The position numbers and the translations under genes are program-made. From assembly GCA_018268465.1 (NCBI GenBank), contig JAFDWN010000010.1, forward strand, positions 168,849 through 232,848: 64,000 bases of DNA, in the 5' to 3' direction. The DNA comes from Actinomycetota bacterium. GTDB lineage: Bacteria > Actinomycetota > Actinomycetes > Mycobacteriales > Mycobacteriaceae. Below are positions 32,689-44,713 of the stretch, piece by piece. The notes under the pieces were generated by a model. The model was not told the origin of the DNA and did not search any database. It saw only the letters and a list, made by a program, of their open reading frames with translations. Position 1 is the first letter of the stretch, and every line of letters starts with the position of its first letter.

Positions 32689-34749
32689 TCAGGGTCCCGT
32701 TGCGGGTAGGCCGGTGTAGGGGGGCTCCTTGGGAGCCGGCGGCGCCAGATTGCAGCGGGCCAGCTCGTACATCGGCACCCGGTCGATGCGGTACTGCGTG
32801 AACCGCATCGCATGCATCACATTGGACAGGAAGCGGCGCGGGCCCAGCGGCGCGCGGATGGACGTCAGCACGGTGTCGGTCTCCGGGCAGGTCAGCGCAA
32901 CCTCGGCCTCGGCGATCCAGTCCTCATCGATATACACCGGGATGTAGGGCCGCTCCTTGAGGAACGGGCCCTCGGCGACCGCCCAGTCGGGGAACAGGTT
33001 CTTGTCGTGACCGATACGGCCGTCCTCCAGCCGGGACGTGTGCGCCGCCAACGGATTCGCCAGGCCGATCTGGTCGATGACCCTGACGTCGAGGCCCACG
33101 TTCATCCCCAGCATGCCCAGGTTGGTGAAGAACACCGTGTGCGGCCCCCGGTAGTGCTCACGCCAGCCCGGCGGCGCGTCCGGCGGCAGCACCGGCGGAA
33201 TGGCGGGCACCACATCCCACTGGTCGTAGTTGCCCGACGGCAGCAGTAATGCCCCGTCGGGGGTGTTGTTCAGCGCGACCAGAACCGCGCGCATCCGCGG
33301 GTAGTCCAGATAGTCGGCCGCGGTGAGCGGATGTTCGTGACCGGTGGCCTGCGCGTAGAAGCGGCGCTCGTCGACGATGCCGGAGTAGGTGACGCGGGTG
33401 GCGTCGGCACCCATCCCCGGCGAGTTCGCGGCCCACACCGACCAGCCGACCACCGCGAACCACAGGACGCTGGTGGCGCCGGCCAGCAGGTAGCCGGTCT
33501 CGCGGGTGAACTTGGTCCCGTCGGGCAGCACGACGGGTATCACGGCGACCGGAGCCAGGACGCAGAACACCGGTGTCAGCAGCACCCGGCCGTGCATGAA
33601 GTCACCGCCCTGGCGCAACCAGTAGAGCGCCTGCAGCAGTCCGCTGACGACGATGAAGGCCACCACGGCGGGTGGGCTCTGCACGATCCGCGCCAGCGGC
33701 CCGTAACCCGCGGGCACCCGGCGGCGAATCCACCACGGCTTGGCCCGCGTGACGAGCAGCACCGCGCCCAGCGCCAGCAACAGCAGTGCGGGCACCCACA
33801 GGAGATAGGGCGCGTTGAAGTTCGCCAGGTAGACGAAACCTTGTGACCATTTGGATCCGGTGGCGTCCTTCGCGAGCGCCGTCCCCGGCGCCAGCAGAGC
33901 GTAGTAACCCATCCGGAAGATCTGATAGCCCACCGGCAGCAGGCCGCCCGCGACGACGATCAGCACCCGCCTGCGCCAGCCCCTGGCGGCGATCAGCATC
34001 ATGACCAGGGCGACCCCGCCGATGAGGGCGAGTTCCGGCCGCACCAGCACGCTCATACCCGCGACGAATGCGAGTGCGGCGTCGAACGGACGGCTGACGA
34101 CGTTGCGAACCGGTGCCGACGGCGGGGCCGGGTAGGCGCGCAGGGCCTGCGACCAGCAGACCATCATCCACCACAGCAGGCCCAGATAGGCCAGCACCAG
34201 CCCGTTCTCCAGACCCGAGGTGGCGAAGTCGCGGGCGGGGGGAATCGCGATGTAGACAAGCGCGCCCGCCGGCAGCAGCAGGGCACGCCTGCCGCGCAGG
34301 CTCGGCGCGTACAACCGGGCGGCACCCAGCATCGCCAGCACCACCCCGAGCACGCTCAGGCTCAGCGCGAACGCCAGCGCCACATACTCCAGCCGCAGCG
34401 GCCCGCCGATCCAGCTGCCCAGGTAGATGAGGTAGGTCCACACCGTCGAGGTGTTGGCCTCCACCCGTTCGCCGGCGTTGAACACCGGCCCGTTGCCCGC
34501 CAGCAGGTTGCGCACGGTGCGCAGGACGATCAATCCGTCGTCGGCGATCCAGCGCCGCTGCCAGGCCCCCCACCCGAACAGTGCGGCGACCACCACCACG
34601 CTTACCCAGAGGCTGATCCGCACGCTGGCGTCGAACGGGAAGGCCGGCCAGCGCGACAGACGATCCCCGGCGACCGCGGCCCAGCCGCTCCGGCGCCGGG
34701 ACTGCCCGGCCGGACCCCTTGGGCCCGCCACGTCCACAGTCGTACTCAT
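32689..34749 (-). CDS. aftB: Terminal beta-(1->2)-arabinofuranosyltransferase AftB
   Basis: AftB is a GT-C membrane enzyme that adds the terminal beta-1,2-linked arabinofuranose to arabinan, the site later mycolylated. The 686-residue protein has a basic N-terminus, about ten membrane helices and an extracytoplasmic C-terminal domain. The first periplasmic loop holds the predicted catalytic Asp70-Asp71 in WIADDGLIVLR. The C-domain ends in a Pro-rich tail (APPAPKEPPY). The ATG lies 4 bases after the ubiA stop, so it belongs to the glf-glfT2-PAP2-ubiA-aftB operon. It is longer than M. tuberculosis Rv3805c (627), mostly at the N-terminus and tail. Confidence 0.94.
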   Translation of the reverse strand: MSTTVDVAGPRGPAGQSRRRSGWAAVAGDRLSRWPAFPFDASVRISLWVSVVVVAALFGWGAWQRRWIADDGLIVLRTVRNLLAGNGPVFNAGERVEANTSTVWTYLIYLGSWIGGPLRLEYVALAFALSLSVLGVVLAMLGAARLYAPSLRGRRALLLPAGALVYIAIPPARDFATSGLENGLVLAYLGLLWWMMVCWSQALRAYPAPPSAPVRNVVSRPFDAALAFVAGMSVLVRPELALIGGVALVMMLIAARGWRRRVLIVVAGGLLPVGYQIFRMGYYALLAPGTALAKDATGSKWSQGFVYLANFNAPYLLWVPALLLLALGAVLLVTRAKPWWIRRRVPAGYGPLARIVQSPPAVVAFIVVSGLLQALYWLRQGGDFMHGRVLLTPVFCVLAPVAVIPVVLPDGTKFTRETGYLLAGATSVLWFAVVGWSVWAANSPGMGADATRVTYSGIVDERRFYAQATGHEHPLTAADYLDYPRMRAVLVALNNTPDGALLLPSGNYDQWDVVPAIPPVLPPDAPPGWREHYRGPHTVFFTNLGMLGMNVGLDVRVIDQIGLANPLAAHTSRLEDGRIGHDKNLFPDWAVAEGPFLKERPYIPVYIDEDWIAEAEVALTCPETDTVLTSIRAPLGPRRFLSNVMHAMRFTQYRIDRVPMYELARCNLAPPAPKEPPYTGLPATGP

Positions 34750-34753
34750 CGGG

Positions 34754-35683
34754 TCAGCCGAAGAGGACGGCGGCGCCGACGGTCCCGATCCACACCACGG
34801 CCAGCATCTGCAGCACCCGGTCGCTCAAGGCGATCTCCTCGGGTTCGCCGGCCATCCCGCCGTCGACGTCCACCGCGTACCGCAGGATCGCGATGGTGAA
34901 CGGGATCATGGACACCGCGAACCACGAGCCGGCGTTGCCGTCGCGTTCGAACGCCCACAGGCCGTAGCAGAGCACCACCGACGTCGCCGACACCGTCCAT
35001 ACGAACCGCAGGTAGCTGCTGGTGTAGCTCTCCAGCGACTTGCGGATCTTGGCGCCGGTACGTTCGGCCAGCTGCAATTCGGCATAGCGTTTGCCGGCCG
35101 CCATGAACAGCGAGCCGAACGCCATGACCAGCAGGAACCACTGCGACAGCGGGATGCCTGCGGCCACGCCGCCCGCGATCGCGCGGATCAGGAAACCCGA
35201 CGACACGATGCAGATGTCAAGCACCGCTTGATGTTTGAGGCCGAAGCAGTAAGCCAGCTGGATGGCGATGTAGACCGCCATCACCAACGCCAGGCTCGGC
35301 GTGAGCAGCCAGGAGATCACCAGCGACGCCACGCCGAGCGCGACGGCCAGGGTGTAGGCCAGCCATTCGGGCACCACCCCGGCGGCGATGGGCCGGAACC
35401 GTTTGGTCGGATGCTGGCGGTCGGCCTCGACGTCGCGCGCGTCGTTGACCAGGTACACCGACGACGCCGCCAGGCAGAACACCACGAACGCCACCGACAC
35501 CTTCACCAGGACGTCGGCGTAGTCGTAGCGGACGTCGCCGCCCAGTGCGGCCAGCGGTGCGGCGAGCACGAGCAGGTTCTTCACCCACTGGCGCGGCCGG
35601 ATGGCCTTGATGATGCCGACGGCCAGATTGCTGGGCGGGCCGGCGACCGGGGCCGCTTCCTCACTCATGCGGGCAGTGCTCAT
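34754..35683 (-). CDS. ubiA: Decaprenyl-phosphate phosphoribosyltransferase (UbiA/DppR synthase)
   Basis: This UbiA-superfamily enzyme joins phosphoribosyl pyrophosphate and decaprenyl phosphate to give decaprenyl-phosphoryl-5-phosphoribose, the first committed step toward the arabinose donor made by DprE1/E2. In 309 residues it has nine hydrophobic segments and the first Asp-rich motif Asn80-Asp81-x-x-Asp84 (NDARDVEADRQHP), then the second polar site around YCFGLKHQAVLDI and a GKRYAEL segment. The ATG 35683 has GGAGCGG upstream; an in-frame ATG five codons later is an alternative. It sits between the PAP2 phosphatase, which probably acts on its product, and aftB. Confidence 0.94.
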   Translation of the reverse strand: MSTARMSEEAAPVAGPPSNLAVGIIKAIRPRQWVKNLLVLAAPLAALGGDVRYDYADVLVKVSVAFVVFCLAASSVYLVNDARDVEADRQHPTKRFRPIAAGVVPEWLAYTLAVALGVASLVISWLLTPSLALVMAVYIAIQLAYCFGLKHQAVLDICIVSSGFLIRAIAGGVAAGIPLSQWFLLVMAFGSLFMAAGKRYAELQLAERTGAKIRKSLESYTSSYLRFVWTVSATSVVLCYGLWAFERDGNAGSWFAVSMIPFTIAILRYAVDVDGGMAGEPEEIALSDRVLQMLAVVWIGTVGAAVLFG

Positions 35684-35734
35684 ATTCGATCCGCTCCGTT
35701 GCCATACGCCGAGAGCCGCTGGTCCTGGTGGCCA

Positions 35735-36256
35735 TCAGTCTCCTCCGACCCGGTCCGCCACGGTCTCCACGGCTTTGGCGACCGCCGCGCCGACCGCGAT
35801 TCCCGCCAGCACGTCGCTGGGGTAGTGCACGCCGAGCACGAGGCGCGACATTGCCATCGGGGGCACCAGCAGCGCAGGCAGGGGCGCCCCGGTGGCCCGC
35901 GCCAGCAGCAGCGACGCCGCGGTGGTCGAGGTGGCGTGCGCCGACGGGAAGCTCAGCCGGCTCGGCGTGCCGACGTTGACGGCGATGTCGGGGTGGCTGG
36001 GACGTTCCCGGCGGACCACCCGTTTGATGACCACCGCCGCCGCGTGCGCGAGGAACGCTCCGGCGCCCGCAGCCAGCCAGGCGCGGCGCCGCCGCGGCTG
36101 CGCCACCGCACCCACGGCCGCCACGGCCAGCCAGCCCAGGCTGTGTTCGCCGAAATGCGAGAGGGCACGCGCCCCGGCCAGCACACCGGGCCGGCCGGCG
36201 AAGGCCGACTGGACGGCCACCAGCACGGCGTCTTCGCCCCGCGGGGTTGCGGTCAC
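35735..36256 (-). CDS. PAP2-type phosphatase, probable decaprenylphosphoryl-5-phosphoribose phosphatase
   Basis: The 173-residue membrane protein carries all three PAP2 motifs: Lys78 with RRERP (residues 82-86), PSAH at 104-107 and SR-x5-H-x3-D at 137-148 (SRLVLGVHYPSD). Its counterpart Rv3807c lies between glfT2 and ubiA in M. tuberculosis and is the candidate for removing the 5-phosphate from decaprenyl-phospho-phosphoribose to give the DprE1 substrate. The start GTG 36256 lies two bases after the glfT2 stop, fitting tight coupling. The substrate is an inference from gene order. Confidence 0.88.
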   Translation of the reverse strand: MTATPRGEDAVLVAVQSAFAGRPGVLAGARALSHFGEHSLGWLAVAAVGAVAQPRRRRAWLAAGAGAFLAHAAAVVIKRVVRRERPSHPDIAVNVGTPSRLSFPSAHATSTTAASLLLARATGAPLPALLVPPMAMSRLVLGVHYPSDVLAGIAVGAAVAKAVETVADRVGGD

Positions 36257-36258
36257 GG

Positions 36259-39587
<3,329 letters not shown>

Positions 39588-39751
39588 TCACAATTCCATA
39601 TCGTCACTCTAGACCCATCAATCACACTAGTAACATCTAATCGTCGCGGCCGACAGGTTCCCCGCTACCCGAACCGGCGGCTCGACATTGATATCGAGCG
39701 ATATCGAACACGTTAGTTACCAGGCGTAATCCAGATATTGAGGAGACTTCC

Positions 39752-40660
39752 GTGCCGAACCGACGTCGACGCAAGCTCTCGACTGTCATGAGCGCGTTCG
39801 CCGCCCTGGCCGTCGCAAGTCCTGTCGCACTGATCACCGTGTCACAGCTGTCCCAGCCGGCGACCGAAGCCGCCCCGCAGCACCGCGAGTTCGTCCAGGC
39901 CGCCAGCATCGCCGATCTGCCCGCCGAACTGATGTCGGCACTGTCACAGGGGTTGTCGCAGTTCGGGATCAACATGCCGCCCATGCCGACGGGTCTGCTC
40001 GGGGGGACGACGGCCACCCCGTCGCTGGCTTCCCCGACGCTGACCACCCCCGGACTGGGTGTGCCGTCACTGAGCACCCCGGGTCTGAGCACCCCCGGAC
40101 TGACCGCACCCGGTCTGAGCACCCCCGGACTGACGACGCCCGGTCTGAGCACCCCCGGACTGACCGTGCCCCCGCTGGGCGCGACGGCACCGTCGCTGAC
40201 CGATCCGGCGCTGACCAATCCGGCACTCACCAATCCGGCGCTCACCAGCCCCACCGGCGCGATTCCCGGCGGGCTGAGCACCCCGAGCCTGGCCGCCCCG
40301 GGGCTGAGCACTCCGACGACGGCACTCGACCCCGCGCTGACGCCGATCTCCGCCGGAACCGGTCTGCCCGCACCCGGCGAGGTGCCGATCAGCGCACCGC
40401 TGGGGCTGGACCCGACCATGGGCACCTACCCCGTCCTGGGCGATCCGTACCTGACCGCCCCGATGCCGGCGCAGCCCGCTAGCGGCGGACTGCTCGGCGA
40501 CCTGACCAGTGCGGCCGATCAGCTGGGCGCGGGTCAGGCAATCGACCTGCTCAAGGGTGTGGTGATGCCGGCGATCACCTCGGCGATCAAATCCGCCGCC
40601 CCGGCGGCCGCGCCGGCGGCCGCGCCCCTGCCGGTGCCGCCCGCCGCACCCGGCACGTAA
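39752..40660 (+). CDS. erp: Exported repetitive protein Erp (PirG)
   Basis: Erp is a secreted, surface-exposed mycobacterial protein needed for full virulence and envelope integrity in M. tuberculosis; in that genome it also sits next to glf. The 302-residue product has a basic N-terminus and signal sequence (about residues 1-40), a conserved DLPAELMSALSQGLSQFGINMP segment, a central array of PGLST/PGLTA-type pentapeptides and NPALT units, and a hydrophobic Ala/Pro C-terminus. The repeat type differs between species, as expected for Erp. GTG 39752 follows a clear GAGGAG ribosome binding site. A strong terminator lies just downstream. Confidence 0.9.
   Translation: MPNRRRRKLSTVMSAFAALAVASPVALITVSQLSQPATEAAPQHREFVQAASIADLPAELMSALSQGLSQFGINMPPMPTGLLGGTTATPSLASPTLTTPGLGVPSLSTPGLSTPGLTAPGLSTPGLTTPGLSTPGLTVPPLGATAPSLTDPALTNPALTNPALTSPTGAIPGGLSTPSLAAPGLSTPTTALDPALTPISAGTGLPAPGEVPISAPLGLDPTMGTYPVLGDPYLTAPMPAQPASGGLLGDLTSAADQLGAGQAIDLLKGVVMPAITSAIKSAAPAAAPAAAPLPVPPAAPGT
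40082..40171. repeat. 30-bp tandem repeats in erp
   Basis: A 30-bp unit beginning GGTCTGAGCACCCCCGGAC occurs three times with exact 30-bp spacing (40082, 40112, 40142). It encodes two PGLxx pentapeptides per unit. Less regular copies flank it. Confidence 0.85.
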
Positions 40661-40673
40661 CGACCTGCCCCTG

Positions 40674-40724
40674 AACGGCACCGCAGACGGACTACCTCTG
40701 CGGTGCCGTTGCAGGGACATTTTT
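40674..40724 (+). terminator. Rho-independent terminator after erp
   Basis: Perfect 13-bp stem: AACGGCACCGCAG (40674-40686) with CTGCGGTGCCGTT (40698-40710), 11-base loop, then a TTTTT run at 40720-40724. It starts 13 bases after the erp stop. This is the best intrinsic terminator in the window. Confidence 0.85.
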
Positions 40725-40750
40725 ATTCGCCAGGTTTGCCGTGTCGAAAC

Positions 40751-40779
40751 TCTGGTAACACCAGACTCATACGTAACAT
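40751..40779 (+). promoter_or_regulatory. Amidase promoter: palindrome plus -10 hexamer
   Basis: TAACAT (40774-40779) ends 6 bases before the amidase GTG, predicting a leaderless transcript. At the -35 position lies a perfect palindrome TCTGGT-AAC-ACCAGA (40751-40765), a possible operator. Confidence 0.5.
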
Positions 40780-40785
40780 CACTGC

Positions 40786-42411
40786 GTGCCGTGCCGCCTG
40801 CCAGCGCCGTCCGTCCTCACCGCCATCGCGGCGACGGTCGTCCTGCTGCCCTGGGCGGTCAGCGGTCTGCCTGGCGGTGACGACACCCCGCGCGGCGCCG
40901 ACGAACCCCAGCTGAGCGAGCAGACGCTGACGGGACTCGGCGGCGGCGAGACCATCCGCGAGATCCGCCAGGACACCCCCTTCTCGATGGTCGCGCTCAC
41001 CGCGTCGGATCTGACCGGGACGTCGGCGCGGATCCGCGCCCAGAAGGCGGACGGATCCTGGGGCCCCTGGTACGAGGCCGAGGCCCTGGACGGCGTCGGC
41101 GACGACAAATCGGGGGGACCGCCGGGCCCCCGGGGCACCGAACCGGTGTTCGTCGGGCGCACCACCACCGTGCAGATCGCCGTCACCCGCCCGCACGGCG
41201 CCGCACCCACCGCCCCACCACCCGGCACCGCGCAGGGACCCGGGCTGGGCTACGTGCCCGCGTCGGTCGAGCAGCCACTCGCGCAGAACATCAACGCGGT
41301 GCTGATCAGCCCGCCGCTGGCGCCCATCGACAGCCTGCCCCTGCCCTCGGCGGCGACGACGCCGGGATCGCCGCCGCAGATCATCAGCCGCGCACAATGG
41401 GGAGCCGACGAGTCGATGCGGTGCGGCGACACCGTCTACGACGACGCGGTCCGCGCCGGCGTCGTCCACCACACGGCCGGCAGCAACGACTACTCCCCAC
41501 AGGATTCCGCCGAGATCGTGCGGTCCATCTACGCGTATCACACCCGCACACTGGGCTGGTGCGACATCGCCTACAACGCGCTGGTCGACAAGTACGGGCA
41601 GGTCTTCGAGGGCCGAGCGGGCGGTATCACCAACAACGTCGAGGGTTCGCACACCGGCGGATTCAACCGCGACACCTGGGGTGTGGCGATGCTGGGCAAC
41701 TTCGACACGGAGCCGCCGACGCCGATCCAGTTGCGCACCACGGGTCGACTGCTGGGCTGGCGGCTGGGCATGGCCGGCGTCGACCCGCGCGCCACCGTCG
41801 TGCTGACCTCGGCCGGCGGCAGCTTCACCCACTTCCCCCGCGGCGCCACCCCGACGCTGCCGACCATCTTCACCCACCGCGACGTCGGTAACACCGACTG
41901 CCCCGGGGACGCCGCGTACGCCGCCATGGACCGGATCCGCGACATCGCCGCACGTTTCAACGATCCGCCGGGTCCGGAGGATCTCGCCGAATCGCTGCGC
42001 GGCGGCGCCATCTTCGACCGCTGGGCGGCGATGGGCGGGATGAACAGCCTGCTCGGCGCGCCGAAGACCCCCGAGGCGGCCGGCGAAGGCGACACCCGCT
42101 ACGTCACCTTCGAGCACGGTGCGGTCTATTGGTCCCCGCAGAGCGGAGCAGAACCCGTCGGCGGCGCGATCTACGACGCCTGGGGGGCGCTCGGCTTCGA
42201 ACGGGGCGCACTGGGCCTGCCCACCAGCGGCGAGATCCAGGAACCGCAGTGGATCGTGCAGAACTTCCAGCACGGCACGCTGAACTTCGACAGGGAGAAG
42301 GGCACCGTCACCCGCGTGACCGACGGGGTGCCGGTGGAGTTGCCACCGCCGTCGGTCGACGCGCCGCCGGTTCAGCTGGAGCGATTCACCCCGCCGATCA
42401 ACCCCGCGTAG
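40786..42411 (+). CDS. Exported N-acetylmuramoyl-L-alanine amidase with LGFP repeats (Rv3811-like)
   Basis: This predicted peptidoglycan hydrolase cleaves the lactyl amide between muramic acid and the stem peptide. The 541-residue protein has a signal sequence (about 1-28), an N-terminal beta-rich region, a PGRP/amidase-2 domain starting at ISRAQWGADES, with zinc ligands His228 (VVHHTAGSN), His364 (FTHRDVG) and Cys372, and C-terminal LGFP-type repeats (GGAIFDRWAAMGG, GGAIYDAWGALGF) that are thought to bind cell-wall arabinogalactan. Size matches M. tuberculosis Rv3811. The GTG start is supported by a TANNNT element. It converges on the permease gene. Confidence 0.92.
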   Translation: MPCRLPAPSVLTAIAATVVLLPWAVSGLPGGDDTPRGADEPQLSEQTLTGLGGGETIREIRQDTPFSMVALTASDLTGTSARIRAQKADGSWGPWYEAEALDGVGDDKSGGPPGPRGTEPVFVGRTTTVQIAVTRPHGAAPTAPPPGTAQGPGLGYVPASVEQPLAQNINAVLISPPLAPIDSLPLPSAATTPGSPPQIISRAQWGADESMRCGDTVYDDAVRAGVVHHTAGSNDYSPQDSAEIVRSIYAYHTRTLGWCDIAYNALVDKYGQVFEGRAGGITNNVEGSHTGGFNRDTWGVAMLGNFDTEPPTPIQLRTTGRLLGWRLGMAGVDPRATVVLTSAGGSFTHFPRGATPTLPTIFTHRDVGNTDCPGDAAYAAMDRIRDIAARFNDPPGPEDLAESLRGGAIFDRWAAMGGMNSLLGAPKTPEAAGEGDTRYVTFEHGAVYWSPQSGAEPVGGAIYDAWGALGFERGALGLPTSGEIQEPQWIVQNFQHGTLNFDREKGTVTRVTDGVPVELPPPSVDAPPVQLERFTPPINPA

Positions 42412-42418
42412 CGGAGCT

Positions 42419-42440
42419 CCGGCCGGCTAGACCCGGCCGG
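42419..42440. terminator. Hairpin between convergent amidase and permease genes
   Basis: CCGGCCGG (42419-42426) pairs with CCGGCCGG (42433-42440) over a 6-base loop that holds the permease stop codon. It could end transcription from both sides; no U-tract is present. Confidence 0.5.
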
Positions 42441-43875
42441 CCGTGGCGTGCACGTTGAAACGCTCCAGATCGGTCGCGAGCCCGTCGTACACCGCGGGTT
42501 TGGCCCGCTTGAGGTGTGCGCCGTAGCCGATCCCGCCGATCAGCGCGAGGACCAGCAGCAGCGGCATCAACCGGATGACCAGCGCGTCCGACCCCGCGAC
42601 GATGTCGAAGTTGGCGAACGCCAGCACGGTGATCGCGAGCAGGCCGAGGAAGCCGACGCCCGGTGCGATGAAGGTGCTCCACAGCCGCGGGTCGTGTTCG
42701 CGGCGGAAATACACCACGATCGACAGCGCCGCCAGCGCCTGCAGCACGATCACGCTCAGGGTCCCGAACCCGAGCATGCTGGGCACCAGGGACGTGATCG
42801 GGTCGAGTCCGGCCAGCGCGAACAATCCGGCGACGACGGCGGCGAACGACGCCTGCGCCAGGCCCGCGACCTGCGGGGAGCCGCCGGGGCGGGTGCGCGC
42901 CAGGACGCCAGGCAGCACCCGTGCCCGGCCCAGCGCGAACAGGTAGCGGGTGGCCGAGTTGTGGAAGGCGAGCATCGCTGCGAACAGGCTGACCAGCAGC
43001 AGCACCATCATCACGTCGGTCAGTGCGGACCCGAGGTACTGCTGGGCCAGACCGAAGATCAGGTCACCGGTGGGCAGATGTTCGAGCGCGGTGGCCTGCG
43101 CCTGGGCCACGCCGGTCGCGCTGACCACCGCCCAGGTCGTCACACCCAGGATCACCCCGATGCTGGTGATCGCGATGTAGGTGGCCCGCGGGATGGTGCG
43201 CAGCGGGGTGCGCGCCTCCTCACTGAACAGTGCCGTCGCCTCGAAGCCCAGGTAGCCGGTCGCCGCCAGCAGCAGGCCGATCGGCAGCGACCCGGACATG
43301 ACCGATGCGGGGCTGAACGCCGAGACGTCGTAGCCGGTCTGGACGAGCACCGAGATGTCGAACACCACGAGGATCAGCGTCTCCAGGATGAGGGAGACGC
43401 CCAGCACCTTGGAGCTGAAGTCCACACCCGTGCGCGCCATCACGAACGACACGATGATCGAGGCCAGGCCCCAGAGGTACCAGTGCAGGTTGAAGCCGGT
43501 GAGGTCGGCGATCACCAGCTGCATGAAGAATCCGCTGGTGCCGATGGTCCCGACGACGAAGAAGTTGTAGCCCAGCGTCGCGATGAACCCGGCGACGAGT
43601 CCGCCGGTGCGGCCCACGCCCTTGACCACGAAGGCATAGAACCCGCCTGCGTTGACGAGCTGTTTCGACATCTGCGCGTAGCCGATCGCGAAGAGCAGCA
43701 GCACGACCGCGACGATGAGGAACGAGGCCGGGGCGCCGCCGCCGTTGCCGAGCGCGATCACCAGCGAGGCGACCACGACGATGCCGGTCAGCGGTGCGAC
43801 GGCGGCCAGGACCAGAAAGACGATGCCTGCGACGCCGAGGGCGTCCTTGCGCAGCTGGGTGTTGATCTCGCTCAT
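42427..43875 (-). CDS. APC-family amino acid/amine permease
   Basis: This secondary transporter of 482 residues has about twelve hydrophobic segments. The first helix carries the APC signature (VFLVLAAVAPLTGIV) and the family feature NAGGFYAFV follows helix 2. GYLGFEATALFSEEARTP, in the middle helix and loop, is the conserved substrate/gating region of APC transporters. The substrate cannot be read from the sequence; amino acids, amines or polyamines are usual. It is the last gene of an operon with an SDR, a class I glutamine amidotransferase and an LLM oxidoreductase, so it may import the compound those enzymes process. The start has GAGAGGA upstream. Confidence 0.85.
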   Translation of the reverse strand: MSEINTQLRKDALGVAGIVFLVLAAVAPLTGIVVVASLVIALGNGGGAPASFLIVAVVLLLFAIGYAQMSKQLVNAGGFYAFVVKGVGRTGGLVAGFIATLGYNFFVVGTIGTSGFFMQLVIADLTGFNLHWYLWGLASIIVSFVMARTGVDFSSKVLGVSLILETLILVVFDISVLVQTGYDVSAFSPASVMSGSLPIGLLLAATGYLGFEATALFSEEARTPLRTIPRATYIAITSIGVILGVTTWAVVSATGVAQAQATALEHLPTGDLIFGLAQQYLGSALTDVMMVLLLVSLFAAMLAFHNSATRYLFALGRARVLPGVLARTRPGGSPQVAGLAQASFAAVVAGLFALAGLDPITSLVPSMLGFGTLSVIVLQALAALSIVVYFRREHDPRLWSTFIAPGVGFLGLLAITVLAFANFDIVAGSDALVIRLMPLLLVLALIGGIGYGAHLKRAKPAVYDGLATDLERFNVHATAGRV

Positions 43876-43915
43876 GGCGGATCCTCTCGGGCGGTGGTGT
43901 GGTGCGAGGGGCGGG

Positions 43916-44713
43916 TCAGAGGCGGATCGACACGCGGGTGTCGAGCGCCAGCGTTCCGGGGTCGACGGCGCAGGAACCGCCGTCCACGGGCAGGACGGCG
44001 CCGTTGACGTACGACGCGTCCTCGGAGAGCAGCCAGCACACCGCGCCGGCCACCTCGTCGGCGGAGGCCACGCGGCGCTGCGGCACCATGGCCGTCGCGA
44101 GCCGGTAGGCGTCCTCGGTGGAGATCCCTCGGGCGTCGCCGAGTTCGGCCATCTCCATATCGGCCATTTCCGTCGCGGTCCACCCCGGGCACACCGCGTT
44201 GGCTCGCAGCCCGTCGGGGCCGTGGTCGACCGCCAGCGACTGGGTCAGCAGCAGCAGCCCGGCCTTGCTGGCGGAGTACGCCGCCATCCCCTCGCTGGCG
44301 CGCAGCGCGGCGACCGACGCCACCGCCACCACCGCTCCCCTGGCCTGCAAAAGGTGCGGCAGGACGGCGCGGACCAGCAGGAACGGCCCGGTGAGATTCA
44401 CCCGCAGGGTGTCCTCCCAGTCTTCGGGCGTCAGCTCGGCGACCTGGCCGGTGCGGATGATGCCGTGGTTGAGCACCAGCCCGTCGAGCCGCCCGTATGC
44501 CGCGATGGTCTCGGCGACGACGGTGGCGACGCCGGCCGGTTGGCTGACGTCGGCGACCACGGCGAGCGCGCCGGTGCTGTCCGCGACCTGTTGCAGCGGT
44601 TCGGCGCGGCGCCCGCAGATCACGACCCGGTCGCCGGCGCCGGCCAGGCGGCGGGTCACGGCGGCGCCGATGCCGGTCCCGCCCCCGGTGACAAGAACGA
44701 CGCGGGAGGTCAC
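43916..44713 (-). CDS. Short-chain dehydrogenase/reductase
   Basis: This classical SDR has 265 residues: cofactor motif TGGGTGIG (9-16), LNHG at the NNAG position, catalytic Ser133, Tyr146 and Lys150 (YSASK), and a PGWTATEM loop. There is no Asp at the end of beta2 (CGRRAEP instead), which suggests NADP(H) use. GTG 44713 overlaps the amidotransferase stop by four bases (GTGA), so the two are coupled; the permease follows after 40 bases. The alcohol or ketone substrate is unknown. It belongs to the accessory operon inserted between the amidase and HAD genes. Confidence 0.85.
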   Translation of the reverse strand: MTSRVVLVTGGGTGIGAAVTRRLAGAGDRVVICGRRAEPLQQVADSTGALAVVADVSQPAGVATVVAETIAAYGRLDGLVLNHGIIRTGQVAELTPEDWEDTLRVNLTGPFLLVRAVLPHLLQARGAVVAVASVAALRASEGMAAYSASKAGLLLLTQSLAVDHGPDGLRANAVCPGWTATEMADMEMAELGDARGISTEDAYRLATAMVPQRRVASADEVAGAVCWLLSEDASYVNGAVLPVDGGSCAVDPGTLALDTRVSIRL

